From assembly GCA_023411775.1 (NCBI GenBank), contig JAEYOL010000239.1, positions 1-49,687 of the forward strand: a stretch of 49,687 nt of DNA. The letters are read 5' to 3'. This DNA comes from Bacteroidota bacterium (GTDB lineage Bacteria; Bacteroidota; Bacteroidia; Chitinophagales; Chitinophagaceae). The notes beneath the pieces are model-generated. The model ran no database searches and was not told the origin of the DNA. It worked only from the letters and a program-made list of their open reading frames with translations. Shown piece by piece: positions 38,457 to 46,952 of the stretch; position 1 is the stretch's first letter, and every line of letters starts with the position of its first letter. A program made the translations under genes and the position numbers.

Positions 38457-41357
38457 TTAACCGAGTTCAGCTTTTAAGAACCTGGCAGTATGACTTTCCT
38501 CGTTTTTCACCAGGTCTTCCGGCGTACCCTCAAACAATATCCTGCCTCCACCATCTCCGCCTTCGGGCCCAATATCGATGATATGGTCCGCCACTTTGAT
38601 CACATCCATATTATGTTCGATCACCAGCACAGTATTTCCCCGCTCAACCAGTTTGTTCAAAACATCCAGTAGGTGACGGATATCTTCAAAATGCAAACCC
38701 GTTGTGGGTTCATCGAGGATATAGAATGTTTTTCCTGTATCCCGCTTAGAAAGTTCGGTGGAGAGTTTTACACGTTGTGCCTCGCCCCCGCTTAAGGTAA
38801 CCGCCGACTGGCCGAGAGTGATATAGCCAAGTCCAACTTCCTGCAGGACTTTTATCTTACGGTAGATATAAGGTACTGGCTGGAAAAATTCCACGGCCTC
38901 TTCAACTGTCATTTCCAAAACATCTGCGATGGATTTGCCTTTATATCGGATCTCGAGTGTCTCGCGGTTATAACGTTTACCATTGCATTTCTCACAATGC
39001 ACGTATACATCAGGGAGGAAATTCATTTCTATCACACGCATTCCACCGCCTTCACACACATCGCAGCGACCGCTTTTGACGTTGAAGGAAAAACGTCCTG
39101 CATTATAACCCCTGATCTTCGCCTCTGGTATCGATGCGAAAAGAGTTCTGATCTCTGTAAAAAAACCACAATAGGTTGCCGGGTTACTCCTGGGTGTGCG
39201 CCCAATTGGCGACTGATCAATTTCCACTACTTTGTCTATATGATCCAGCCCTTTTATGGATTTATATTCCAGCGGTGCTGTCCTCGATCCATAAGCATGC
39301 TGGGAAAGTATCGGGTACAAGGTCTCATTGATCAGGGTGGACTTGCCGCTGCCACTTACACCTGTGACTACAATGAATTTACCCAACGGGAATTTTACAT
39401 CCACACTATCCAGGTTGTTTCCCTTCGCTCCTTTCAGCTCAAGAAATTTTCCGTTTCCTTTTCGCCTTTCAGCGGGTACTTCGATCTTCAGTCGACCATT
39501 CAAATATCCCGACGTAATGGTGTCCAGTTTTAATAGTTGCCTTGGATCTCCCTGCGCCACTACTCTTCCACCATGGTACCCTGCTCTTGGACCGATATCG
39601 ATCAGGTGATCGGCAGCCATCATGATATCTTTATCGTGTTCAACGACCAATACGCTATTACCGATATCCCGAAGGTTTTTCAGTGCATCGATCAGGCGAT
39701 GATTATCCCGCTGGTGTAATCCGATGGAAGGTTCATCCAGTACATAAGTAATGCCCTGGAGTTGCGAACCAATCTGGGTAGCCAGCCTGATCCGTTGTGA
39801 CTCCCCGCCACTTAGTGTTTTCGAGCTACGATTGAGCGTTAAATACGTGAGCCCTACATCAAGTAAGAATTGCAGGCGTTCCCTGATCTCTTTTAGAACG
39901 TCTTTACCAATAATATTCTGTTTATTCGAAATGCGCAACTCAATTCCGTCGAGCCAGGCGGCAAGATTGTCGAGATTCATGTTGCCCAACTCCGCTATAT
40001 TGCGACCGGCCACTTTAAACCAGAGACTTTCTTTTTTCAGTCGCGTGCCGTTGCAGGTTTCGCAGGGTTTTAATTGCATGTAATCTTCTGCCCAATTGCG
40101 GAGCTCCTCTTTTTGGCCATTGTTGAACCAGCGGTTGAGCATATTTACAATGCCTTCATAATCGCCGTTGGTACCATTGGAGATATTATCAAAATCGATC
40201 TCCTGCTCAATTCCCTCTTCATTTCCATAGAGTAAAATGTTCAGGGACTTTTTGGGTATATCACTTATGGGCTTAGTCAGCGAAATTTTATTCTTCTTAG
40301 CGACCGCTTCCGCCGTCTTATACACATAGGCCTCCCTTTCACCTCCCAGTGGTGCGATGCCACCCTGGCCAATACTTAAAGATGGGTCGGGGATAACGGC
40401 GTCCATATTTATATGAAAAGTGGTGCCCAGGCCCTTACATGTTGGACATGCACCATAAGGTGAATTAAATGAAAAGGCATTTGGTGATGGCTCCTCATAA
40501 CTGATCCCGGTATCTTCACACATCAGCAATTTGGAATAAGAGGCACTTGTTGCGGATGTGTTATGTGAATCGTCAAAAAGAGATGCTTCCTTTTTTCGCC
40601 CCGGATTTTTGCTTTGACCCTCTTCTCCTGCCAGGGTGGTGACAAACATGAGATCTTTGCCAAGCTTTAGCGCCTGCTGCACACTTTGACTCAGCCGGGA
40701 CTTTAGATCATCCGTTACCTGCAGTCGGTCAACCACCAGTTCTATGTCATGGATCTTGTAACGATCTACCTGCATTTTAGGAACCAGGTCTTTGATCTCA
40801 CCGTCGACCCTCACCTTCAAAAAACCTTTTTTGCGGATGTCTTCAAAGAGCTCGCGGTAATGGCCTTTGCGGCCGCGTACCAGCGGCGCCAGCAGGTTTA
40901 TTTTTTTTCCATAAAACCTGGTGAAGATATTCTCGACAATTTCCTCCTCGCTCCATTTCACCATTTTTTTCCCGGTATTGTATGAATAGGCTTCACCAAT
41001 ACGTGCAAACATAAGCCTGAGAAAATCGTAGACCTCTGTAATGGTACCAACAGTGGAACGCGGGTTCTTGTTTGTTGTTTTTTGTTCGATCGAAATTACT
41101 GGCGATAATCCGGTGATCTTATCGACATCAGGCCTTTCCATATCGCCGATAAACTGTCGTGCATAAGCTCCGAAGGTTTCCATATAGCGACGCTGACCTT
41201 CTGAATAAATAGTATCAAAGGCAAGTGATGATTTACCACTCCCGCTAATTCCGGTTATTACAACCAGTTTGTTTTTAGGTATGGCAATGTCAATATTTTT
41301 TAGATTATGTTCTCTCGCACCAAATACTTCAATGACATCTTCCGTTATCTTTTCCAT
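38457..41357 (-). CDS. uvrA: Excinuclease ABC subunit A
   Basis: A 966-residue DNA-damage recognition ATPase of nucleotide excision repair. It has two ABC modules: Walker A GISGSGKSS near residue 37 and GVSGSGKST in the second half, signatures LSGGESQRIRLA and LSGGEAQRVKLS, and Walker B VLDEPSIGLH and ILDEPTTGLH. Zinc-finger cysteine pairs are present (CPTCKGLG; CETCNGTRL; CDVCEGGG with CEKCNGKRY). The motif NPRSTVGTITEVYDFLRL is also characteristic. Length and order match the bacterial family. Minus strand, monocistronic by context. Confidence 0.97.
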   Translation of the reverse strand: MEKITEDVIEVFGAREHNLKNIDIAIPKNKLVVITGISGSGKSSLAFDTIYSEGQRRYMETFGAYARQFIGDMERPDVDKITGLSPVISIEQKTTNKNPRSTVGTITEVYDFLRLMFARIGEAYSYNTGKKMVKWSEEEIVENIFTRFYGKKINLLAPLVRGRKGHYRELFEDIRKKGFLKVRVDGEIKDLVPKMQVDRYKIHDIELVVDRLQVTDDLKSRLSQSVQQALKLGKDLMFVTTLAGEEGQSKNPGRKKEASLFDDSHNTSATSASYSKLLMCEDTGISYEEPSPNAFSFNSPYGACPTCKGLGTTFHINMDAVIPDPSLSIGQGGIAPLGGEREAYVYKTAEAVAKKNKISLTKPISDIPKKSLNILLYGNEEGIEQEIDFDNISNGTNGDYEGIVNMLNRWFNNGQKEELRNWAEDYMQLKPCETCNGTRLKKESLWFKVAGRNIAELGNMNLDNLAAWLDGIELRISNKQNIIGKDVLKEIRERLQFLLDVGLTYLTLNRSSKTLSGGESQRIRLATQIGSQLQGITYVLDEPSIGLHQRDNHRLIDALKNLRDIGNSVLVVEHDKDIMMAADHLIDIGPRAGYHGGRVVAQGDPRQLLKLDTITSGYLNGRLKIEVPAERRKGNGKFLELKGAKGNNLDSVDVKFPLGKFIVVTGVSGSGKSTLINETLYPILSQHAYGSRTAPLEYKSIKGLDHIDKVVEIDQSPIGRTPRSNPATYCGFFTEIRTLFASIPEAKIRGYNAGRFSFNVKSGRCDVCEGGGMRVIEMNFLPDVYVHCEKCNGKRYNRETLEIRYKGKSIADVLEMTVEEAVEFFQPVPYIYRKIKVLQEVGLGYITLGQSAVTLSGGEAQRVKLSTELSKRDTGKTFYILDEPTTGLHFEDIRHLLDVLNKLVERGNTVLVIEHNMDVIKVADHIIDIGPEGGDGGGRILFEGTPEDLVKNEESHTARFLKAELG

Positions 41358-41603
41358 AATAATTCACAACATGATTTTACAAGGCCGGAAATGGGGGCAA
41401 CGAAGATAAAACAAGCTGCAGGGGAAAAACTCATAAAAATCCTGCCTAAACGTATTTGATTGATTTTCAATAATTAATATTTGATGTAGTCTGGAAAACC
41501 AAGAATTTTTAGGCAAAACGATTCAAAAACGAATTTCTGGCACAATATTTAAATAGAATGGGACGAAACCAAGGACATTAATCATCTTAAAATTTAAAAT
41601 ACC

Positions 41604-42350
41604 ATGAAAAAAATCGCAATCATTTCAAGTGCAGCATTATTGTTGACGGCTGCGGTGAGTGCCCAAACGGATACCGTTCCCAAGCAAAACACCGAACCAG
41701 TTTCACAAACTACAGAGCCCGTTGCTAAAACATACAATGATAAATATAACAACTGGACAGCTGACACTTACAAGATGCAGCCCATGCCAGAAGCGCTGAC
41801 CATTGAAAAAATATTTCCTGTGATTGGCAAGTATGAAGTAACCGGTAAAGATGGCCAGGCTACTACACTTACAGTTACTCTTGATGAAACTAATAAAGGT
41901 ATTGTTTGGGTAGAAGGTTTACCGCAGGGAAAAATTAAAGCTACCCTGAGAAAATCTCCTGCTACTTACAAGATTCCCGCTCAGCCTTTAAGCGAGACTG
42001 TTGCAGAAGAAGCAACTGATGCAAATGCAAAGTCTGACAAGAAAGCGACCGCAAAAGCAAAAGAATTACCTGAAGGTGTTTTGATCTATGATAAAGATGC
42101 CAACGTTTTGAATGTTTGCCTGGGTTGCAAATACAGCAATGAAGATCCTGCTATGGTTTTCACCCCTGCCGCTGAAGACACTCCGGCTGCTGAAGAAACT
42201 GAAAAGAAAACTACCAAGACTTCAAAAAAGACAACAACTAAGAAAGTTGAAAAAGTAAAACCTGTTCATTATACTGGTTCTAAAGTAATCGAAACTCCGG
42301 TTGAAGAAACAACCGAACAGCCCGTAGAACAACCCGCCGTACAACAATAA
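41604..42350 (+). CDS. Secreted hypothetical protein with lysine/threonine- and glutamate-rich C-terminus
   Basis: A 248-residue protein, no family recognised. A signal peptide is present (MKKIAIISSAALLLTAAVSAQ). The middle part (about 45-195) looks folded, with LTIEKIFPVIGKYEVTGK, TLTVTLDETNKGIVWVEGLPQGKI and VLNVCLGCKYSNEDPAM (two cysteines). It is interrupted near 130-150 by a charged Ala/Lys segment, and the C-terminus is low-complexity: AAEDTPAAEETEKKTTKTS, then KTTTKKVEKVK, then repeated Pro/Glu/Gln (ETTEQPVEQPAVQQ). This may be a flexible surface or periplasmic tail. A clear terminator follows. Confidence 0.75.
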   Translation: MKKIAIISSAALLLTAAVSAQTDTVPKQNTEPVSQTTEPVAKTYNDKYNNWTADTYKMQPMPEALTIEKIFPVIGKYEVTGKDGQATTLTVTLDETNKGIVWVEGLPQGKIKATLRKSPATYKIPAQPLSETVAEEATDANAKSDKKATAKAKELPEGVLIYDKDANVLNVCLGCKYSNEDPAMVFTPAAEDTPAAEETEKKTTKTSKKTTTKKVEKVKPVHYTGSKVIETPVEETTEQPVEQPAVQQ

Positions 42351-42388
42351 ATGAATTATTGATTTGTATCCGGTGAAAAAATAAAAAC

Positions 42389-42415
42389 AGAGATCGCTGC
42401 AAAGCGGTCTCTTTT
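42389..42415 (+). terminator. Intrinsic terminator
   Basis: AGAGATCGCT (42389-42398) pairs with AGCGGTCTCT (42403-42412), one G-U pair, loop GCAA, then three more Ts. It closes the transcript of the 41604-42350 gene before the met operon promoter. Confidence 0.8.
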
Positions 42416-42457
42416 CATTGGTGCCTGTTTGCGATTGATGAGGAAAAAAATTAAAAA

Positions 42458-42490
42458 TTTGGAAGTATAGTTTTCCCTCACCTATCTTTG
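42458..42490 (+). promoter_or_regulatory. Promoter of the met operon
   Basis: TTTG (42458-42461), 21 bases, then TATCTTTG (42483-42490): both boxes of a Bacteroidota housekeeping promoter at usual spacing. The expected start site lies about 15-20 bases before the riboswitch. Confidence 0.7.
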
Positions 42491-42510
42491 CAGCAGTTCT
42501 TTAATCATCA

Positions 42511-42617
42511 CTTATCAAGAAAGGCGGAGGGTAATGGCCCGGCGAAGCCTTGACAACCTATCCTGTGCGAACAGGAAAAGGTGCCAACTCCATCCGCCAG
42601 CTGGCGGACAGATAAGC
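42511..42617 (+). promoter_or_regulatory. SAM-I (S-box) riboswitch aptamer
   Basis: The region reads like the SAM-I consensus: CTTATCAAGAAAGGCGGAGG, then GGCCCGGCGAAGCC, then GACAACC, AAGGTGCCAACTCC and AGATAAG. P1 pairs CTTATC (42511-42516) with GATAAG (42612-42617). P3 is CCTGT-GCGA-ACAGG. P4 is made by TCCGCCAGCTGGCGGA (42594-42609), a perfect palindrome. The aptamer binds S-adenosylmethionine and turns off the genes downstream (metY, metX, hom). Confidence is high because most invariant blocks are visible. Confidence 0.93.
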
Positions 42618-42655
42618 CAGATTTCCAGCTTCGAAAATAGTATCTAACATATTCA

Positions 42656-42690
42656 AGCTCATCTGATTTATCGGGTGAGCTTTTTTTATC
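42656..42690 (+). terminator. Riboswitch expression-platform terminator
   Basis: AAGCTCATCT (42656-42665) pairs with GGGTGAGCTT (42674-42683), ten base pairs with two G-U, loop GATTTATC, followed by a run of Ts. An antiterminator is plausible between AGCTT (42628-42632) and AAGCT (42656-42660), extended by GAA/TTC. With SAM bound the terminator should form and stop transcription. Confidence 0.8.
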
Positions 42691-42807
42691 CCCGAATTTG
42701 GGGATAGGAAACAGCTCCCCCGCAGATTTACCTTCCCGTTTTCTGATAAGTGCTCTGATCTATTTTTTACCCCTGATTCTTAATGATGAAGGTAAAAGTC
42801 CGAAGAC

Positions 42808-42984
42808 ATGAGCAACAGAAAGACGCTGATCAACAGCAAACCCACACCAAAAACTGGCGAGAGAAACAAACACTCGTTCATCGTAAGCATTAACAGTTAT
42901 TTAAATGCCGCAAGGGAAGAAAATTTGCTGGATCAGGAATACCCTACTAAATTCGTAGGCTACTATGCAAGTACCAGGATCTGA
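42808..42984 (+). CDS. Possible 58-residue small protein in the met leader
   Basis: An open frame starting MSNRKTLINSKPTPKTGERN and ending KFVGYYASTRI, with an SD-like AAGG about 15 bases before the ATG. Codon choices resemble those of the neighbouring genes (GAA, AAA, ATC, CTG). It lies after the riboswitch terminator and 114 bases before metY, so it would be produced only when SAM is low. I recognise no family. It has no methionine-rich stretch, so it does not look like a classical attenuator peptide. It could also be a chance frame. Confidence 0.4.
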   Translation: MSNRKTLINSKPTPKTGERNKHSFIVSINSYLNAAREENLLDQEYPTKFVGYYASTRI

Positions 42985-43098
42985 TATTGTATTTAGCTGC
43001 CGCCTGGCAAGCTGTTGTACTTGCTTTACCATGCGCTAGCATTCTTTTCCCGATACCCCGGCCTTTTACCGTTTATTCAAAAACTAAAAATAAAGACC

Positions 43099-44424
43099 AT
43101 GAGCAACAACCTTCACTTTGAAACCCTTCAGCTTCATGCTGGACAAAAAATTGACCCTACTACCAAATCAAGGGCAGTGCCTATTTACCAAACTACTTCC
43201 TATGCTTTTGACAGCAGCGACCATGCAGCAAACCTTTTTGGTCTGCGGGAGTTTGGAAATATTTATACCCGTATCATGAACCCCACCACCGATGTTTTTG
43301 AGCAAAGGATCGCGGCGCTCGAAGGTGGTGTGGCTGCCCTGGCCACCGCATCAGGACAGGCTGCCCAGTTCCTGGCGCTGAACAACATCCTGCAGGCAGG
43401 AGATAATTTCATCACAACTCCATACCTCTACGGCGGTACATACAACCAGTTTAAAGTTGCGTTCAAACGCCTCGGCATTGATGCACGCTTTGCAAAGGGC
43501 GATGACGTCGAAAGTTTTGTTCCGCTGATCGACAAAAACACAAAAGCGATATACCTGGAAACTATAGGTAACCCTCGTCTGAATATTCCTGATTTTGAAA
43601 AATTTGCGGCCCTGGCAAAAGAGTATGACCTCCCCCTGGTTGTTGACAACACCTTTGCCGCTGCGGGATACCTGGTTCGCCCGATTGAGCACGGCGCAAA
43701 CGTTGTTGTTCAGTCAGCTACTAAATGGATCGGTGGACATGGTACCAGCATCGGCGGCGTGATCGTTGACGGTGGTAACTATAACTGGGGTAATGGAAAG
43801 TTCCCGCAGTTTACTGAACCTTCCGAAGGATATCATGGTCTGAAATTCTGGGATGTTTTTGGTGAAGGCAACCCGCTGGGATTACCAAACATCGCGTTTG
43901 CCATTCGCGCACGCGTGGAAGGGCTTCGCGACATCGGACCTTCTATGAGCCCATTTAATTCATTCCTGTTGTTGCAGGGATTGGAAACGTTGTCACTGCG
44001 TCTCGACCGGCATGTACAAAACGCGCTGGCCCTGGCACAATGGTTAGAAGAGCATCCCTCTGTTGAATATGTTCAATACCCCGGTTTGAAAAGCAGCCCA
44101 TATAATGCATTGGCGAAAAAATACCTGAAACGCGGTTTTGGTGGTATCCTGAATTTTGGAATTAAAGGCGGCCTGGAAAGTGGTCGTAAGTTCATCGATT
44201 CACTCCAGCTAACCAGCCACCTGGCAAACGTGGGTGATGCGAAAACACTTGCGATTCACCCTGCTTCGACTACGCACGAACAATTAAGCGAGGCAGAACA
44301 AAAAGCAGCAGGTGTGGAACCAAACCTGGTTCGTATCAGCGCTGGCCTGGAGCATATTGATGATATCAAAGCAGATTTCGAACAGGCATTTAAAAAAGTT
44401 TTTGCCAAAGAATTAGTCGCATAA
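43099..44424 (+). CDS. metY: O-acetylhomoserine sulfhydrylase
   Basis: A 441-residue PLP enzyme of the Cys/Met metabolism family that makes homocysteine from O-acetylhomoserine and sulfide. Motifs: FETLQLHAGQKIDPTTKSRA, PIYQTTSYAFDS, YTRIMNPTTDVFEQRIAALE, VVDNTFAAAGYLVRPIEHGA and SATKWIGGHGTSIGG with the PLP-binding lysine. The C-terminus has HPASTTHEQLSEAEQKAAGV and LVRISAGLEHIDDI. The length and the GGIVDGG-like insert fit MetY, not MetB. ATG 43099 is chosen over a TTG at 43015, whose extension reads like non-coding. The SAM-I riboswitch upstream controls it; metX follows one base after its stop. Confidence 0.95.
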   Translation: MSNNLHFETLQLHAGQKIDPTTKSRAVPIYQTTSYAFDSSDHAANLFGLREFGNIYTRIMNPTTDVFEQRIAALEGGVAALATASGQAAQFLALNNILQAGDNFITTPYLYGGTYNQFKVAFKRLGIDARFAKGDDVESFVPLIDKNTKAIYLETIGNPRLNIPDFEKFAALAKEYDLPLVVDNTFAAAGYLVRPIEHGANVVVQSATKWIGGHGTSIGGVIVDGGNYNWGNGKFPQFTEPSEGYHGLKFWDVFGEGNPLGLPNIAFAIRARVEGLRDIGPSMSPFNSFLLLQGLETLSLRLDRHVQNALALAQWLEEHPSVEYVQYPGLKSSPYNALAKKYLKRGFGGILNFGIKGGLESGRKFIDSLQLTSHLANVGDAKTLAIHPASTTHEQLSEAEQKAAGVEPNLVRISAGLEHIDDIKADFEQAFKKVFAKELVA

Positions 44425-44425
44425 G

Positions 44426-45484
44426 ATGACCACAACATTTCAATACGATCGCCCATTTATTCTTGAGTCAGGGATAACCCTTCCGGGTTATCACCTGGCT
44501 TATACTACACATGGAACACTGAATGCTGAAAAAACGAATGTGATATGGATCTTCCATGCACTTACTGCCAACAGTAATCCGCTGGAATGGTGGCCGGGAC
44601 TGGTAGGAGATGGTAAATATTTTGATCCCACGAAATATTTTATCATCTGTGTCAACAAACCGGGCAGCCCATATGGTAGTATTAGTCCCTTGAGTACTAA
44701 CCCCGCCACGAGGCAGCCCTGGTTCCACGATTTTCCTGTGTTTACCATCAGGGATATGATAAGGACGTACCAGCATTTGAAAAACCACCTCGGCATCCAA
44801 AATATCCATGCCGCTCTCGGTGGTAGCACCGGTGGTATGCAATTGCTGGAATGGGCGATAGAAGAACCCGAACTCTTTGAACATATTGTACCCATCGCTA
44901 CGAATGCAAAGCTTTCACCCTGGGCTATCGCTTTCAACGCCTCACAACGGATGGCGATTGAAGCCGACACAAGCTGGCTGGAACAAAGAGCTGATGCGGG
45001 ACAAAAAGGACTGGCCGCAGCGAGATCGATAGCATTGTTGTCTTATCGCCACTACAATGGATATGACATAACGCAGGCAAGAGATAAGGCCTTTGTTGCG
45101 CTTTCAAACAATGTTGCCTTTGCCGCGGATAATTACCAGCGCTACCAGGGCTTGAAGCTGGTGAACCGTTTTAATGCGATTTGCTATTACCGCTTAAGCC
45201 AGAGCATGGACAGTCACGACGTGGGCAGAAACCGTGGTGGTGTCCAGAAAGCCCTGCAAAGGATCAGTGCCAAAACCCTCGTGATAGGTATTAAATCTGA
45301 TGTGCTCTACCCTATTGCAGAACAGGAATACCTGCAAGATGCAATTCCGGGTGCCAGTTTATTAAGTATTGCCAGTGATTTTGGCCACGACGGTTTCTTG
45401 CTGGAATATGAAAAGATTGAAACAGCGCTAAGAAAATTTATTGAAGATAAATCGTCTCATCATTTAAAAGTAGTTAACGAATAA
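44426..45484 (+). CDS. metX: Homoserine O-acetyltransferase
   Basis: A 352-residue alpha/beta-hydrolase-fold enzyme that acetylates homoserine with acetyl-CoA, giving the substrate of MetY. Motifs: HALTANSNPLEWWPGLVGDG, CVNKPGSPYGSISPLSTNP, LGGSTGGMQLLEWA with nucleophile serine about S134, VIGIKSDVLYPIAEQ near the aspartate and ASDFGHDGFLLEYE with the catalytic histidine. The start codon is one base after the metY stop and hom starts two bases after its stop, so the three genes are a tight operon. Confidence 0.95.
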   Translation: MTTTFQYDRPFILESGITLPGYHLAYTTHGTLNAEKTNVIWIFHALTANSNPLEWWPGLVGDGKYFDPTKYFIICVNKPGSPYGSISPLSTNPATRQPWFHDFPVFTIRDMIRTYQHLKNHLGIQNIHAALGGSTGGMQLLEWAIEEPELFEHIVPIATNAKLSPWAIAFNASQRMAIEADTSWLEQRADAGQKGLAAARSIALLSYRHYNGYDITQARDKAFVALSNNVAFAADNYQRYQGLKLVNRFNAICYYRLSQSMDSHDVGRNRGGVQKALQRISAKTLVIGIKSDVLYPIAEQEYLQDAIPGASLLSIASDFGHDGFLLEYEKIETALRKFIEDKSSHHLKVVNE

Positions 45485-45486
45485 AC

Positions 45487-46743
45487 ATGGATACCCATAA
45501 GGAACTCACGATCGGCTTATTTGGATTTGGCGTAGTAGGTGAAGGCTTGTACAGAGTGCTTCAACAAACACCTTCCCTGAAAGCACAATTAAAAAAAGTT
45601 TGTATTAAAAATCCTGGCAAAAAAAGAAATGCTCCGGCCAGTCTTTTTACCACGGATAAGAATGAATTACTGAACGATCCCGCGATCAATGTCATTGTAG
45701 AGGTAATTGATGATGCAGATGCTGCATTTGATATTGTGTCAACAGCATTGAAAAACGGGAAAGACGTTGTTAGCGCCAGTAAAAAAATGATTGCCGAACA
45801 CCTCCCTGCGTTACTCGAACTACAACAGGAAACAGGTCACTCATTGTTGTATGAGTCAGCAGCATGCGCTTCCATTCCCGTGATCAGAAACCTGGAAGAG
45901 TATTATGACAATGATCTGCTGCATTCTATAAAAGCGATTGTAAACGGCTCCACCAACTTTATCCTCACCAAAATATTTGAAGAAGGGCTCGATTTCAAAC
46001 AGGCCCTGATCCTTGCGCAGCAACTGGGTTTTGCCGAAAGCAATCCCAAACTCGATGTGGAAGGTTATGATGCGGTAAATAAATGGACGTTTTTACTCAC
46101 CCATGCTTATGGTATAATCGAATCGCCCGAAAACATTTTGTTCAACGGTATCCAGCATATCCAGGCGGGCGACGCTCGTGTAGCGCGTGAAAAGAACCAC
46201 CAGATAAAACTGGTTGCCCAGGCACAAAAGCTACAGGATGGAAAAGTGGCCGCATTTGTACTGCCGCAGTTTGTAAAACAGGACGATCATCTTTCGTTTG
46301 TCAAAAACGAATACAATGGCGTTGTGATCGAAAGTGGTTTTGCAGACAAGCAGTTCTTTTACGGTAAAGGCGCAGGAAGTTTCCCTACCGCCTCTGCCGT
46401 ATTGAGTGATATTTCTGCTTTACGATACCAATATAAGTATGAGTACAAAAAACTGTATCACCATAAGCCGCTTGAGTTAAGCCAGGATGTATTTCTCAGG
46501 GTGTATGTCAGTTTCGATGACCTCCAGTTTGTTCCCCGCGACCGCTTTGAATGGCTGGAAGAATGGCATGCGCAGGAAGAAAGAAAATACCTGGTAGGCG
46601 TCATATCATTCCGCGAACTTTTCGGCAACACCTGGTGGAAAGAAAACAATACTTCCCTGATCCTTACACCCGACCCTGTGATAGAAGACGTTGAATTGAG
46701 GAAACTAAAAAAGAAAAGCCTCGAATTGGCAGGTTTATTTTAA
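45487..46743 (+). CDS. hom: Homoserine dehydrogenase
   Basis: A 418-residue NAD(P)-dependent enzyme reducing aspartate semialdehyde to homoserine, shared by methionine and threonine synthesis. It has the Rossmann motif IGLFGFGVVGEG near residues 9-20, the region VVSASKKMIAEHLPAL, the catalytic-domain blocks VNGSTNFILTKIFEEG and FAESNPKLDVEGYDAVNK, and KGAGSFPTASAVLSDI. The C-terminal 80 residues do not show a clear ACT signature. Placed in a riboswitch-controlled met operon, this copy is expected to be methionine-dedicated; another homoserine dehydrogenase fused to aspartokinase is likely elsewhere (inference). Confidence 0.93.
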   Translation: MDTHKELTIGLFGFGVVGEGLYRVLQQTPSLKAQLKKVCIKNPGKKRNAPASLFTTDKNELLNDPAINVIVEVIDDADAAFDIVSTALKNGKDVVSASKKMIAEHLPALLELQQETGHSLLYESAACASIPVIRNLEEYYDNDLLHSIKAIVNGSTNFILTKIFEEGLDFKQALILAQQLGFAESNPKLDVEGYDAVNKWTFLLTHAYGIIESPENILFNGIQHIQAGDARVAREKNHQIKLVAQAQKLQDGKVAAFVLPQFVKQDDHLSFVKNEYNGVVIESGFADKQFFYGKGAGSFPTASAVLSDISALRYQYKYEYKKLYHHKPLELSQDVFLRVYVSFDDLQFVPRDRFEWLEEWHAQEERKYLVGVISFRELFGNTWWKENNTSLILTPDPVIEDVELRKLKKKSLELAGLF

Positions 46744-46763
46744 TTAAGTTGAAATAAATTGAA

Positions 46764-46893
46764 TGAGACTGTCTCAAAAGTGATGTTTTGCCGGTAAGTC
46801 GGTAAAGCGGGAAGAAAAATTTCCTGTAAATCAATAATTCCCGTCTTGCCGCCTTCCCGGGCCATTTATCTTAATACTTTTGAGACAGCCCCA
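46764..46893. repeat. Small inverted-repeat element (MITE-like)
   Basis: TGAGACTGTCTCAAAAGT (46764-46781) is inverted at 46876-46893 with two mismatches, including a perfect 13-bp core CTGTCTCAAAAGT. Inside, CGGTAAAGCGGGAA and the opposite-strand CGGCAAGACGGGAA form a second imperfect inverted pair. The about 130-bp unit has no ORF. Termini of this kind are frequent in Bacteroidota IS-derived short elements. No clear target duplication was seen. It lies between convergent hom and the lipoprotein gene and may act as a transcript end. Confidence 0.55.
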
Positions 46894-46952
46894 TTTTATA
46901 CCAGTAGCGGTAGACGATGGCGGATTTATTATAGTTTATTTTATCAATCAGC

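Larger units (their letters stand above)
42351..42807. other. Intergenic region: terminator, promoter, SAM riboswitch
   Basis: Beyond the hypothetical protein terminator (42389-42415) this stretch holds the met operon promoter, the SAM-I aptamer, its terminator, and a second hairpin at 42689-42706 (ATCCCC, loop GAATTT, GGGGAT). Bases 42707-42807 have no further structure that I recognise. Confidence 0.85.

Noticed and set aside
41401..41408. TATCTTCG (minus strand) as uvrA promoter
   Set aside because: One base off the consensus and no clear -33 box at the right distance; left out of the feature list.
42783..42893. Alternative 36-codon frame overlapping the small ORF before metY
   Set aside because: Gln/Lys/Arg-rich composition typical of an out-of-frame reading; the 58-codon frame has better codon choices.
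43015..43098. N-terminal extension of metY by 28 codons from a TTG
   Set aside because: MetY proteins begin near the conserved FETLQLHAG block; the extension is unlike coding sequence and an ATG with an A-rich region in front lies at 43099.
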